From NCBI RefSeq assembly GCF_024679095.1, contig NC_066562.1, positions 3,984,632 to 4,048,631 on the forward strand: 64,000 nucleotides of DNA, in the 5' to 3' direction. Positions within the stretch are counted from its first letter, which is position 1, and every line of letters starts with the position of its first letter. This document shows, piece after piece, positions 1 to 14,289 of this stretch. This stretch comes from Eriocheir sinensis. Lineage: Eukaryota; Arthropoda; Malacostraca; Decapoda; Varunidae. A program made the translations under genes and the position numbers. A model generated the notes under the pieces. It was given only the letters and a program-made list of their open reading frames with translations. It was not told where the DNA came from and ran no database searches.

Positions 1-154
1 ACACACGCACACCACTATTATATATTTCCTATTTCTTTTCTTTCATTTTTGTTTGTTTTCTTTCCATGAGCATGCTTTTTTTTCCTTACTTCTTCCTTTC
101 CCAATCTTATTCATTTACATTCATTTTTTAACACGCTTTTTGTTCACTTTCCTC

Positions 155-163
155 CGTGTGTGT

Positions 164-195
<32 letters not shown>
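155..195. repeat. (GT)n microsatellite in AT-rich DNA
   Basis: An imperfect GT run lies in AT-rich, T-biased sequence covering about positions 1-300. I see no gene in this stretch. Confidence 0.8.
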
Positions 196-334
196 ATTCA
201 GTAAGAGTAAACAGGAATCCGGCAGCTTGTTTACATGTTAAGCGAAAACTGTTTTATGGACGTGTTTATTCTGTTGCTTGAGAAGGCTACACACTGACTG
301 GGAAGGATGAATACAAGAGTTAGCCCAACACAAA

Positions 335-827
335 GGGACTATTACACTGGGCAGGGAAATGGCAGATGGAGTTCAGTGTCAGACGAAGAAGTAACACTAT
401 CAGTCTTATTCTTATTATCTTAGTAGGGACGAAAGAGGTAGCGCGGGAGGAGTACGAACACTATACGTTGCCTATTCAGTCGTTCCCAAACACCTAAAGG
501 GGCAATAACACTTGGCAAATATTCCGTGGATCTTCAGTCAAACCCCGATTTCCGCTGGCGTGGTTCTCATATTTCCGTGGTTTTCTGACGTGTCCACGAT
601 CCTCCAAAGCAACGGTAGATTTCACTGAAGGACGACGGTATTACTCACCATCATCATCATCAGCAATAACACTGGGCAAATATTCCGTGGATCTTCAGTC
701 AAACCCCGATTTCCGCTGGCGTGGTTATCAGCAGCAGCAGCAATAACAAGAAACAAATGAGAACCACGCTAGCGGAAATCGTGGTTTGACTGAAGATCCA
801 CGGAAAATTTGCCCAGTGTAATAGCCC
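335..827. mobile_element. Nested inverted-repeat element (MITE-like)
   Basis: The ends are inverted copies of a 17-base terminus: GGGACTATTACACTGGG at 335 and its complement, with one mismatch, ending at 827. Inside, a block of about 60 bases beginning near TGGCAAATATTCCGTGG occurs directly at about 508-560 and 667-725, and inverted at about 762-815. The layout suggests one non-autonomous DNA transposon inserted into, or duplicated within, a relative. There is no transposase frame. I could not identify a target-site duplication, so the superfamily is unassigned. Confidence 0.65.
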
Positions 828-904
828 ATTAACAGCTGCCTTGCCCCCCGATTCGCTACTCACACGCTCCCTCCTCTCAGATCAACCATTTCTAACGACC
901 AAAA

Positions 905-1330
905 AGGAGATTAATCGGATTTTCATGAGGTTTTTTCACGTTCATGGTACAGAAGAAGGGTCACACTACCACCAGGGTCATTAAACTACTGGTCATTAAA
1001 CTACTCCTGGAATGCAAAAAACCCATGAAAGCACACTACCACCAGGGTCATTAAACTACTCCTGGAAATGCTCAAAACTTCTACGAAAGCCTTGTCAAAT
1101 ATATGTTTCTTTAGGTTCACGGTCCAGAAGAAGGGTCACACTACCACCAGGGTCATTAAACTACTCCTGGAAATGCTCAAAACTCCTACGAAAGCCTTGT
1201 CAAATATATGTTTCTTTAGGTTCAGGGTACAGAAGAAGGGTCACACTACCACCAGGGTCATTAAACTACCCCTGGAAATGCCCCAAAACGCCTACGAAAG
1301 CCCAGATATGTGTGTTTGGGCGTAGGGGGG
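905..1330 (+). repeat. 105-bp tandem repeat family, locus A
   Basis: About three units of a 105-bp repeat, plus a rearranged first unit. Units carry GGTACAGAAGAAGGGTCACA followed by ACTACCACCAGGGTCATTAA. One frame stays open across the array and translates to a 35-residue repeat containing VQKKGHTTTRVIKL. Related arrays occur at 11499-11930 and 41441-41870, with an inverted partial copy near 41124-41215, so this is a dispersed repeat. I do not call a protein-coding gene here. Confidence 0.8.
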
Positions 1331-1610
1331 GTTGAGAATTCGGCCCCTAGTCTTGAACACCGGCAGCCCATCACGGTATATCGTTAAATTTTCATCACCA
1401 GGTTTCGTACAGGATCAGAACACGTGGAGTACAAGGCGAGAAGGTATGATGCATCTACATAGTACTCCTCCCCCTCTTCTTTTTTTTATCCATTATTTCG
1501 GTTATTTATAAAGACTTTTTTTATTAAGATTATAATTACTATCACTCATTTTGGTCAATTTGTATAACTTCATTAAATATTTTTATTTAAGTCATAACAA
1601 CCCTGGCAAG

Positions 1611-2070
<460 letters not shown>

Positions 2071-2119
2071 CTCCTACCCTCCTTCAGACGGGCACGACTC
2101 CCATAATTCCAAGCGAACG

Positions 2120-3090
<971 letters not shown>

Positions 3091-3189
3091 CTCCTCCTCC
3101 CCCCCGCCTCCCAAACAGCATTATTGGGGATATCGGGCAGGGCGTCTTAGCATAATATTGAAATGCACTGCTCAACCTCACTCACATGG

Positions 3190-4365
3190 AATCAAATTCG
3201 ACGAGAGAGGCTGTTTGGAAGGGGGGGGAGGGGGAGAGAGAAAATAAAGAGAAAGAGGAAGAAAGGGAAATGGAAGTGTTGGAAGAGGACGGGAAGGAAG
3301 GAAGGAGGAGGGGGAGGAGGGAAGGAGGGAGGAGGAGGAGAGAAGGAAAGGGGAAGCCGATGAGGAGAGGAAATAAGAACAGGAGGAAGAAGAGAAAGGG
3401 GAAAGGAAGAAGAGAAAGAGGGAAGGAAAAAGAGAAAGAGGGAAGGAAGAAGAGAAAGAGGGAAAGAAAAGAGGGAGGAGAGAAGGCGATGGGGGAAGGA
3501 AAATAAGGAGAAAGAGAGGAAGAAAAGGAAAAGGAAAGAAGATGGGAGGAGGGAAAACAGAAAGGAAGAATGAGAATGGAACTGTGAGAGGAGGGAGGAA
3601 GGGTGGAAGAGAGAGGGAGACGATTGAAGGAGGGGAAATAAAAAGAGGAGTAAAGGAGAAGTGGAGCTGTGGAAGGGAGAGGAGAGGGAAGGAAAAGGTG
3701 GAAGGGAAGGTGAAACAAAGAAAGGGAGGGGAGAGAGGGAGATAAGGAAGGTAGGACTAAGGGAAGGGAGTGGATGAGGGAGATATTACAGGTAGGAAAA
3801 AAGGAAGGGTGTAAGGAAGAGGGAGGAAGGGAGGAAGAGCTATAGAAGTGAAAAGGAGGGAGGTAAAAGGAAGAGAAAGATGGAGAAGAGGAAGAGGAAG
3901 CGTGGAGTAATAGAGGGAAGTGAGTAAAGGGAGGGGAAAAGGAAGAGAAAAAGGGAGAAGTGGGAAGGGAAAAGGGAGTGAAGGAGGGGAGAAGAGAAAG
4001 AAAGGAAAGGGACCGGAAAATGGAGTAAGGTATGAAAGAGAAGGATAAAGGGAGAGGGAAGAGAAAGGAGAGGAAAAGGGAGAAGCAGTGTGGAGGAGGA
4101 AAGGGAGGAGGAAGAGAAAGAAGGAGGAGGAGGAGGAAAGGGAGAAGCGGGAAGTTACGGAGGAGAGAGAAGGAAGGAAGGAAAAGGGGAGGAAAGGGAA
4201 TAATGGGAGGGAAGGAGAGGAGAGAAGGGAGGAAAGAGGGAGAGAGAGGCAGACGTTACAGGTTAGGAGGGAGAGTGGAATGAGGGAGAGGGAGAAAAGG
4301 GAGAGAAGAATTTTGAGTGGGAGGGAGGAGGAGGAGGAGGAGGAGGAGGAGGAGGAGGAGGAGGA
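3190..4365. repeat. 1.2-kb polypurine (GA-rich) tract
   Basis: For about 1.2 kb the plus strand is almost entirely A and G, with GGA/GAA mini-repeats, ending in a (GGA)n run at about 4322-4364. Such homopurine/homopyrimidine strand asymmetry can form intramolecular triplexes. The long minus-strand frame rich in S, P, F and L is a composition artefact. Confidence 0.85.
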
Positions 4366-4411
4366 CACTGTAAATGTACCGGAAGCGATTCGAATTTCAA
4401 TCGGTTATCTT

Positions 4412-4412
<1 letters not shown>

Positions 4413-4464
<52 letters not shown>
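4413..4464. repeat. (GT)n microsatellite
   Basis: A pure GT run of about 52 bases, followed by unremarkable sequence up to the SINE head at 4617. Confidence 0.95.
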
Positions 4465-4466
<2 letters not shown>

Positions 4467-4616
4467 GGGTGGGCTTTCGGGGCTTTAGGAGCAGGGGGGG
4501 GCGGGGTGTCTTAAGAATCATTTGTAGTATTTTATAATATTCGGTTTTCTTATAATATCCCTCAAACGACAGAAAAAAATAAAAAGAGGGTGACTATAGA
4601 AAAATAAACCAAAAGA

Positions 4617-4733
4617 AACGACGGTGGCTGAATGGTTAGCGTGCTGGGCTCACACTCACCACGCCATGGACAACGTCGGTTCGAATCCCCACGCTACCAC
4701 CTGGGATTTTTCAGTCACCGCCGAGTGGCTTAA
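4617..4733 (+). mobile_element. tRNA-derived SINE head (5' part)
   Basis: The sequence has a pol III A-box-like stretch (GGTGGCTGAATGGTTAGCG) and a B box (GGTTCGAATCCCC) spaced as in a tRNA. It is followed by a body segment CAGTCACCGCCGAGTGGCTT. The T-stem and acceptor do not pair well, so this is a SINE head rather than a functional tRNA gene. The body breaks at 4734, where a tandem array starts, and resumes near 6602. A second copy of the 3' body lies on the minus strand near 49862-50001, which supports a dispersed family. Confidence 0.75.
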
Positions 4734-6601
4734 GACTACCCACATGCTAACCTAACCTAACCTAAGACAACCCACATGCTAACATTACCTAACCTAAGAC
4801 TACCCACATGCTAACATTACCTAACCTAACCTAAGACTACCCACATGCTAACATAACCTAACCTAAGACAACCCACATGCTAACCTAACCTAACCTGAGA
4901 CTACCCACATGCTAACATTACCTAACCTGAGACTACCCACATGCTAACCTAACCTAACCTAAGACAACCCACATGCTAACATTACCTAACCTAAGACTAC
5001 CCACATGCTGACATTACCTAACCTAAGACTACCCACATGCTAACATTACCTAACCTAAGACTACCCACATGCTAACCTAACCTAACCTAACCTAAGACTA
5101 CCCACATGCTAACCTAACCTAACCTAAGACTACCCACATGCTAACCTAACCTAACTTGAGACTACCCACATGCTAACCTAACCTAACCTAAGACTACCCA
5201 CATGCTAACCTAACCTAACCTGAGACTACCCACATGCTAACCTAACCTAACCTGAGACTACCCACATGCTAACCTAACCTAACCTAAGACTACCCACATG
5301 CTAACATTACCTAACCTAACCTAAGACTACCCACATGCTAACCTAACCTAACCTAAGACTACCCACATGCTAACCTAACCTAACCTGAGACTACCCACAT
5401 GCTAACCTAACCTAACCTAAGACTACCCACATGCTCAGCTAACCTAACCTAAAAACTACCCACATGCTAACCTAACCTAAGACTACCCACATGCTAACAT
5501 TACCTAACCTAACCTAAGACTACCCACATGCTAACCTAACCTAACCTAAGACTACCCACATGCTAACCTAACCTAACCTGAGACTACCCACATGCTAACC
5601 TAACCTAACCTAAGACTACCCACATGCTAATCTAACCTAACCTAAGACTACCCACATGCTAATCTAACCTAACCTAAGACTACCCACATGCTAATCTAAC
5701 CTAACCTAAGACTACCCACATGCTAACCTAACCTAACCTAAGACAACCCACATGCTAACATTACCTAACCTAACCTGAGACTACCCACATGCTAACCTAA
5801 CCTAACCTAACCTAAGACAACCCACATGCTAACCTAACCTAACCTAAGACTACCCACATGCTAACATTACCTAACCTAACCTGAGACTACCCACATGCTA
5901 ACCTAACCTAACCTAACCTGAGACTACCCACATGCTAACCTAACCTAACCTGAGACTACCCACATGCTAACATTACCTAACCTAACCTAAGACTACCCAC
6001 ATGCTAACATTACCTAACCTAACCTGAGACTACCCACATGCTAACCTAACCTAACCTAACCTGAGACTACCCACATGCTAACCTAACCTAACCTAACCTG
6101 AGACTACCCACATGCTAATCTAACCTAACCTAAGACAACCCACATGCTAACCTAACCTAACCTAAGACTACCCACATGCTAACATTACCTAACCTAACCT
6201 GAGACTACCCACATGCTATCATTACCTAACCTAACCTGAGACTACCCACATGCTAACCTAACCTAACCTAAGACAACCCACATGCTAACCTAACCTAACC
6301 TAAGACTACCCACATGCTAACCTAACCTAACCTAAGACTACCCACATGCTAACCTAACCTAACCTAAGACTACCCACATGCTAACCTAACCTAACCTAAG
6401 ACTACCCACATGCTAACCTAACCTAACCTAAGACAACCCACATGCTAACATTACCTAACCTAAGACTACCCACATGCTAACCTAACCTAACCTGAGACTA
6501 CCCACATGCTAACATTACCTAACCTAACCTAAGACTACCCACATGCTAACCTAACCTAACCTAAGACAACCCACATGCTAACATTACCTAACCTAACCTG
6601 A
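4734..6601. repeat. SINE/CCTAA composite minisatellite array
   Basis: About 55 tandem units, mostly 32 or 37 bases. Each has GACTACCCACATGCT, identical to the SINE body at the array edges, followed by two to four CCTAA motifs. CCTAA is the complement of the arthropod telomeric TTAGG repeat. Common variants are GACAACCC for GACTACCC, and CATTACCTAA inserts. Unit lengths differ by steps of five, which is one telomeric motif. The array sits exactly inside the SINE body, so it probably arose by expansion of a SINE segment joined to telomere-like DNA. Confidence 0.9.
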
Positions 6602-6745
6602 GACTACCCACATGCTGTCCTGAAGACCACCCATCAACCCGGACTCTAGAAGAAACCGTCCAGCGAATCAAGAATGAGTTCCGGGGGGCAGCATGAGCCA
6701 AGCATAACTGGCGATACTATATAAAAATTTGCCTGCGCCATGTAG
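6602..6745 (+). mobile_element. SINE 3' body (continuation of 4617-4733)
   Basis: After the last GACTACCCACATGCT the sequence runs through GTCCTGAAGACCACCCATCA and GAGTTCCGGGGGGCAGCATG to a 3' end near GCCTGCGCCATG. The same body, diverged and reversed, is at about 49862-50001. Together with 4617-4733 it makes one SINE split by the satellite array. Confidence 0.7.
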
Positions 6746-6832
6746 AAGGGCCAAACTACCACAAGGGTCATAAAACTACCCATGGACATACTTCCCACTC
6801 CTAATAAGAATCTTGTCAAATATATGTTCAGA
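6741..6832 (+). repeat. Single degenerate 105-bp family unit
   Basis: GTAGAAGGGCCAAACTACCA through CTTGTCAAATATATGTTC matches one unit of the 105-bp tandem family, abutting the SINE 3' end. Confidence 0.65.
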
Positions 6833-6884
6833 CGAGCCGGACCACAAAACAGAACCGAGGATTCTCATTGTAAAGGTCATCATT

Positions 6885-7150
6885 CTCTCACCCTGTCTGT
6901 CTGTCTGTATGTCACCCGTTCTGTCTATCATGCACTCCTGTCTCCTGTCCCCATGTCTGTGTATGTCACCCTATCTGCGTCAAACTGTCCGTCACCGTCA
7001 CCGTATCTTTCTGTTAACTTAGCTGTCAGTTTGTCACCCTGTCTGTCTGTCTGTCTGTCTGTTACCCTGTCTGTGTGCCACCCTGTCTGTCTGTCTCTGT
7101 GGGGTTTTTTTGTGTTAAGTCATGTTTTGTGTCTGTCTACTGCCATGTTT

Positions 7151-7184
<34 letters not shown>

Positions 7185-7185
7185 G
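6885..7185. repeat. (CTGT)n-rich tract and (GT)n run
   Basis: Degenerate CTGT tetranucleotide repeats cover about 6890-7140, followed by a (GT)n run at about 7149-7183. The frame across it is low complexity. Confidence 0.8.
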
Positions 7186-7269
7186 CTATGGTCATTTTAA
7201 TTACCTTCCGCGTCTCACCTACACAAGATTAGATTAAGACACAGATAAGATAATGACTTGTACAGATAA

Positions 7270-8070
7270 CTAAGAAATCAATAGAGAGGACATTAGTAGA
7301 GGAAGAAAAGAGGAAAGGAAAACAATTACGGGAAGAAAATGATAAGTGGAGAAAGAGAACGATAAAGAGGAATAAGAATAAAAGAAAAAAGAATAAGAAG
7401 AAAAATAAATCAACAGAGAAGACATTGAAGGAAGAAAAGAGAAGAGGAGGAAGAAATATAATAAAAGGAGGAAGAAAGAGGAAGAAAACAATAAAGAGGA
7501 ACACGTATAAGAGGAGGAAGAAAGAGGAAGAAAACAATAAAGAGGAACACGAATAAGAGAAGGAAGAAAGAGGAAGAAAACTATAAAGAGGAACACGAAT
7601 AAGAGGAGGAAGAAAGAGGAAGAAAACAATAAAGAGGAACACGAATAAGAGGAGGAAGAAAGAGGAAGAAAACAATAAAGAGGAACACGAATAAGAGAAG
7701 GAAGAAAGAGGAAGAAAACAATAAAGAGGAACACGAATAAGAGAAGGAAGAAAGAGGAAGAAAACAATAAAGAGGAACACGAATAAGAGGAGGAAGAAAG
7801 AGGAAGAAAACTATAAAGAGGAACACGAATAAGAGGAGGAAGAAAGAGGAAGAAAAAGAAATCTACAGAGAAGACATTAAAGGAAGAAAAGAGAAGATGA
7901 GGAAGAAATACAATAAGAGGAAGAAAAAGAATAAAAAGAGAAAGTATAAGAGGAAGAAAAACAGTAAAGAGGAACACAAATAAGAGAAGAAAGAGGAAAA
8001 AAAAGATAAAGATAAAGAAGAAAACAGAAGCAGACGCAATGAAACAAAAAAATAACACATAATCAAGAAA
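7270..8070. repeat. GA-rich minisatellite, 46-bp units
   Basis: Purine-rich units of 46 bases containing AAAGAGGAACACGAATAAGA repeat at least seven times between about 7495 and 7850. Degenerate relatives lie on both sides. The minus-strand open frame through it is a repeat translation. Confidence 0.85.
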
Positions 8071-8129
8071 GTTTGCAGTAAAATGAAAATATATGAGTTT
8101 GAAATAAATACGCAAGTTCTCCCTGTAAG

Positions 8130-9135
<1,006 letters not shown>

Positions 9136-9139
9136 AACC

Positions 9140-9812
9140 AACCAATCTCTCTCTCCTCCGCCATCCATCACTCTCTCCCTCATCCCTTCTCTCCCTCACA
9201 AACTTTCCTCCATCCTTCCTAAACCCCTCCATCCCACAAGGTATCCTCCTCCTCCTCCTCCTCCTCCTCCTCCTCCTCCTCCTCCTCCTCCTCGTCTCTC
9301 TCCTTCTACTTTGTTTTTCTCTTTTTCATTTTGATTTACTTCCTTTTCATTCTCCTCCTCCTCCTCCTCCTCCTCTTCCATCTCACCTTTCTCTTTCTAT
9401 TCTTCGTCTTGATCTTCCTCCTCCTCCTCCTCTTCCTCCTCTTTGTCTTTCTCCTCCTCTTCTTCCTCTTCGTCTTGATGTTCCTCTGTCTCCTCCTTTT
9501 CTTCCTCCTCCTCCTCCTCCTCCTTCTTTCAGTGTTCTTCCTTTTCCTTCTACTCCTCATTATTCATTTTTCCTCTTCCTCATTCTCCTCCTCCTCCATC
9601 CATTTCCTTTACTTTCAATTACTTCTCCTTTTCCTCCTCCACCTCCTTCTCTTCACCCTCCTCCTCTTCCTATCTCCTTTTTTTGTTGTTGTTGTTTCTT
9701 TCGTCATCTTCATTTTCTCCTCCTTTCCTTGTTCTTTTCTCTACTTTATTTTCATATCTTTAAATTTCCTTCCTATTATATTATTTTTCTTATTTTCCTT
9801 TACTTTCATTAT

Positions 9813-9863
<51 letters not shown>

Positions 9864-10040
9864 ACACACAAACACACACACACACAACACCACAAAGCTT
9901 ACCTCCCCTCCCTCCTCCTCCTCTTCTCTCCCTCCCTTTCTTTCTCCCTTTCTCCCTCCCTTGCCTAACTTTCCTCCATTCCTTAACCCTTTATCCTCCC
10001 CTCCTCCCCCCTCTCCCTCCCTCCCTCCCTCCAATATATC
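9140..10040. repeat. Polypyrimidine tract with (CTC)n
   Basis: The plus strand is nearly all C and T. CTC triplet runs occur at about 9245-9293, 9353-9375 and 9417-9445, and a (CT)n-(CA)n compound at about 9815-9893. Long open frames rich in F, L and S are compositional. Confidence 0.9.
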
Positions 10041-10084
10041 TTAAAACATTTGCATATTTCTCCCCATTCAATTTTTTAATGAAA

Positions 10085-11110
10085 TGACTCAGCGAGGAGG
10101 GAAGAAAAATGGAACCAGAGAAAAAGAAAAGGGAAGGAAAAGAGGGACAGATGTAGGAAAATGAGAAGTGAGAAAAGAATTAAAGTAGAAAACAGAGAAG
10201 AAATGGAATGAAAAGAGGAACAGATGTAGAAAAAGAGGAGGAGGAAAAGAATTAATGTAGAAAAACACACACCCACAAAAAGAAAGGGAATGAAAAGAGG
10301 GACAGATGTAGGAAAATGAGAAGTGAAAGAATAATTACTGTAGAAAAACAAAGAAGAAATGGAATGAAAAGAGGAACAGATGTAGAAAAAGAGGAGGAGG
10401 AAAAGAATTAATGTAGAAAAACACACACCCACAAAAAGAAAGGGAATGAAAAGAGGGACAGATGTAGGAAAATGAGAAGTGAAAAAATAATTACTGAAGG
10501 AAAACAGAGAAATAAATGGAATGAAAAGAGGAACAGATGTAGGAAAATGATTAAGGTAGAAAAACAAAAACAAAAAAATGGAATGAAAAGAGGAACAGAA
10601 GTAGGAAAATGATTAAGGAAGAAAAACAAAAACAAAAAAATGGAATGAAAAGAGGAACAGAAGTAGGAAAATGATTAAGATAGAAAAACAAAAACAAAAA
10701 AAGAAATGGAATGAAAAGAGGGACAGATGTAAAAGAGAAAAAATAGCAGAGTTAAAATAAATTAGCTTAGAAAAATTAGAGGAAAAGGAAGAAGTAAAGA
10801 AAAATGGTACGAGGAAAAGGTAGGAAAAGGGGGATAGATGTAAGAGGGAAAAAATAGTAGTTAAAATAAAGTAGCTTGGAAAAATTAGAGAAAAAGGAAG
10901 AGAAGTGAAGAGATATGGAACCAGAGGAAGAGAAAGGGGAGGAAAAGAGGGACAGATGTGGAAGGGAAAATATAGCAGAGTGAAAATAAAGTAGCTTCGA
11001 AAAATTAAAGAAAAAGGAAAAGTAAAGAAAAATGGAAGCAGAGGAAGAGAAAAGGAAGGAAAAGAGGGACAGAATCAAGAGGGAAAATGAAAGAGATAAA
11101 AAGAAAAAAC
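10085..11110. repeat. A/G-rich minisatellites
   Basis: Units containing GGAATGAAAAGAGG(A/G)ACAGA and TGTAGGAAAATGA recur about every 60-120 bases from 10085 to 10740. They are followed by longer related units with AAGTAGCTTGGAAAAATTAG to about 11110. The next 280 bases are A-rich and featureless. Confidence 0.8.
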
Positions 11111-11498
11111 GCAAAAACTTCAAGAAAATATAAGAAGTAGAAGAAAAGAGTGAGACAAAATTAGCGTAGAAAGCGAAGAAGAAAAAATAAAAAGAAATAA
11201 GTTAAATAAAGAAAAAAAGAAAGATATGAAAAGAAAAAGATACAAGAAAAACATTATGACAAAAAATGGTATAAAAATAATTAGTGTAGAAAACTTGTAT
11301 ATTTAAATGGTTCGATAATTTAACTAGATATATATATAGACAGTTAAATACAGACAGATACATAGAAAAATAGGTTATTCAGTTAGACATGCAACAAACC
11401 GATAACAGATTGATCGGTTTTGACACTTTCCATTCTTACATCAGCAATTTCTAAAGGTCAAAGAGGGGGTCAGTCGGGTTCAAATGAGTGTTATTTTA

Positions 11499-11930
11499 GG
11501 TTCATGGTACAGAAGAAGGGTCACACTACCACCAGGGTCATAAAACTACTCCTGGAAATGCCCACAACTCCTACGAAAGCCTTGTCAAATATATGTTTCT
11601 TTAGGTTCATGGTACAGAAGAAGGGTCACACTACCACCAGGGTCATAAAACTACTCCTGGAAATGCCCACAACTCCTACGAAAGCCTTGTCAAATATACG
11701 TTTCTTTAGGTTCATGGTACAGAAGAAGGGTCACACTACCACCAGGGTCATAAAACTACTCCTGGAAATGCCCACAACTCCTACGAAAGCCTTGTCAAAT
11801 ATATGTTTCTTCAGGTTGATGGTACAGAAGAAGGGTCACACTACCACCAGGGTCATAAAACTACTCCTGGAAATGCCCACAACTCCTACGAAAGCCTTGT
11901 CAGATATGTGTTCTTGGGCGGCGAGATGTT
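11499..11930 (+). repeat. 105-bp tandem repeat family, locus B
   Basis: Four nearly identical 105-bp units start at about 11511, 11616, 11721 and 11826 (AGAAGAAGGGTCACACTACC). Because 105 is a multiple of three, one frame is open throughout and gives a 35-residue repeat containing KKGHTTTRVIKLLLEMPTTP. A non-repeated head (GGGGGTCAGTCGGGTTC) and tail resemble those at 41400-41875, so the element has a defined structure: head, tandem units, tail. Confidence 0.85.
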
Positions 11931-12119
11931 TTAAAATACGACCCATTGACTCATAAAAAGTTCAATGGACAAAACAGACGTTAAAGAAGAAAAATGAATG
12001 AGTGGAATAAGTTAGTTCATTAGCATTATAACTCATGAATATATTGGAGATGTGAAGATAAAAAAAAGTTAAGTGCAAGGATGAATAAGCTAATGAGGAA
12101 AAAAAAAATACTAACAAAA

Positions 12120-13340
12120 ACAAACTCCCTCCTTTCCTCCCTCCCTTCTTTACCCTCCCTTTATCCTCCCTTTATCCTACTCCCCTTCATCTTCCTTTCC
12201 TTGCACCCTCTTCTCTATCTTCTCTCTCTCCTCCCTTCTTCACTCTTCTTCCTTTATCCTCCCTTTCTCCTACTTCCCTTCATCTTCCTTTCCTTGCACC
12301 CTCTTCTCTATCTTCTCTCTCTCCTCCCTTCTTCACTCTTCTTCCTTTATCCTCCCTTTCTCCTACTTCCCTTCATCTTCCTTTCCTTGCACCCTCTTCT
12401 CTATCTTCTCTCTCTCCTCCCTTCTTCACTCTTCTTCCTTTATCCTCCCTTTATCCTCCTTTCCTTCACCATCTTTACTTCCTTACACTCTCTTACTCAC
12501 CTTCTGTCTCTCTTCCATTCTCTACTCTTCGTTTATTCTCCCTTTCTACTCCTTCCCTTCATCTTCATTTCCTGACACCCTCTTCCCCACCTTCTCTCTC
12601 TCCTCCCTTCTTTCCTCTTCTCATGTTCTCCCTTCCTCTTCCCTTCATCACCTTTCCTCTTCTCACCCTCTTTCATCAATCTCTGCTTCCTTCTCCTTCC
12701 TTCACTTTTCTTCCTTTCTTCTCTTCTCTTCCTTCCCTCCATCACCTTATTTCTTTCCTCCCTTAAACCCTCTCTCCCTCATCTCTCCTCCCTCCCCCCT
12801 TCCCTCTTTTTCCTCCATCCCTCCAACTTCCCTTTGTCTTCTCTCTCTTTTCTCCTCCCTCCTTCCCTCCCCCTTCATACTCATCCATGTTGCCTCTCCC
12901 TTTCCCTTCCTTCTTCCCCTCCCTCCCCCACCCTCCTCCCCCACATCCCCTCTCCCCTATATCTCAATCCCTCCTTCCCCATATTCACCTCCATCCTACC
13001 CTTTCCCACACATCCCCTTCCTCCCCACACCCCCTCCCCTCCCCTCTATGCCTCAATCCCTCTTCCCCATACTATTTACCTTCATCCTAAACTCCCTCAT
13101 CCTTCCCCTACCCCCTATCCCTCCCCACCCCCACTCTTGCTTCCCCAATCCTCCCTCCTTCCCCACCATACCTAAACCCCAATTTTCCCCATCTTTACTT
13201 CAGTTCTACCCTTCCTCACCCTCGCCTCCCCACCCCCTTCCCACCCCCCCTGTTTTCCCTGTATTTACCTCCGCCCCTACCTGCCTCCCTCCCCCTCCCC
13301 CTGTCCCCCCATCCTCACTCCCCCCCCCCGTCAGTCTTTC
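12120..13340. repeat. CT-rich minisatellite (93-bp units) and C-rich tract
   Basis: At least three units of 93 bases with CTTCATCTTCCTTTCCTTGC repeat at about 12185, 12278 and 12371. Degenerate pyrimidine sequence continues to about 12770, and C-rich sequence to about 13340. There are no codon-like features. Confidence 0.85.
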
Positions 13341-13439
13341 ATTTCCCTCCGTCGAATCAAAAATAGAATTACTCCGCGGCATCAAAACTGTGTGGAATTT
13401 CATAAATAATTTCCATTAATTTGTCGCCGCCCAGCATGG

Positions 13440-13529
13440 AGGGGGGGAGGGAGGGAGAGGGGGAAGGAGGGATGGTGGGAGGAAGGGAGGAGGGAGAGAG
13501 GGAATGAGAAGATAGATTGGAAGGAAAAG

Positions 13530-13611
<82 letters not shown>

Positions 13612-13658
13612 AGATGTTTTCTGTATTATCATTTTCTTCCTTCAAAAATGATAATAAC

Positions 13659-13720
<62 letters not shown>

Positions 13721-14208
13721 TAATAATAGTAATAACAATGATATTCTTTTTCACAAACTAACATGAATACTGAGATTTTGGAGTAGGACAACAAGGAGCT
13801 AGGAGGCAAAGAAGAAGAAGAAGAAGAAGAAAAAGAAGAAGAAGAAGAAGAAGAAGAAGAAGAAGAAGAAGAGGAGGAGCTGAAAGAAAAATTAAGAGTA
13901 AGAGAAGGAGAGAAGATTGAGAATGAGAAGAATAAGAAGAAAACATCAGGAAAGAGAAGAAATTAAGAAAAGATGAAGAAACAGAAGAAGAAAAAAAAGA
14001 AGGCGAGGAGGAGGAGGAGAAGGAGGAGGAGGAGGAGGAATGAATATGGAAATACCCAAACAGGGCTCCATCAAAAATCTTCTTTATAATTATTCTTGGT
14101 ATGAGGCCTAAAGAGGAGGAGGAGGAGGAGGAGGAGGAGGAGGAGGAGGAGGAGGAGGAGGAGGAGGAGGCTTTCTTCTCCCCACCTTGATGTCTCCTCC
14201 ATATCATC

Positions 14209-14285
<77 letters not shown>
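13440..14285. repeat. Microsatellite cluster: (AG)n, (AAT)n, (GAA)n, (GGA)n, (CT)n
   Basis: Runs seen: (AG)n about 13533-13610, (AAT)n about 13660-13738, (GAA)n about 13811-13872, (GGA)n about 14005-14038 and 14113-14170, and (CT)n about 14212-14284. From 14290 to 15110 the strand is A/G-rich, with short AATAGA repeats and no gene. Confidence 0.9.

Positions 14286-14289
<4 letters not shown>

Noticed and set aside
3182..4368. Minus-strand frames rich in S, P, F and L (178-203 aa)
   Set aside because: Produced by the polypurine tract; composition alone avoids stop codons in this strand.
4617..4700. Functional tRNA gene
   Set aside because: A and B boxes are present but the T-stem and acceptor do not pair properly and a SINE body follows.
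4734..6601. CRISPR-like array
   Set aside because: The units are continuous tandem repeats without unique spacers, in a eukaryotic genome, and contain CCTAA telomeric motifs.
4734..6601. True chromosome end (telomere)
   Set aside because: CCTAA blocks are only two to four long, interrupted by SINE sequence, and normal sequence continues on both sides.
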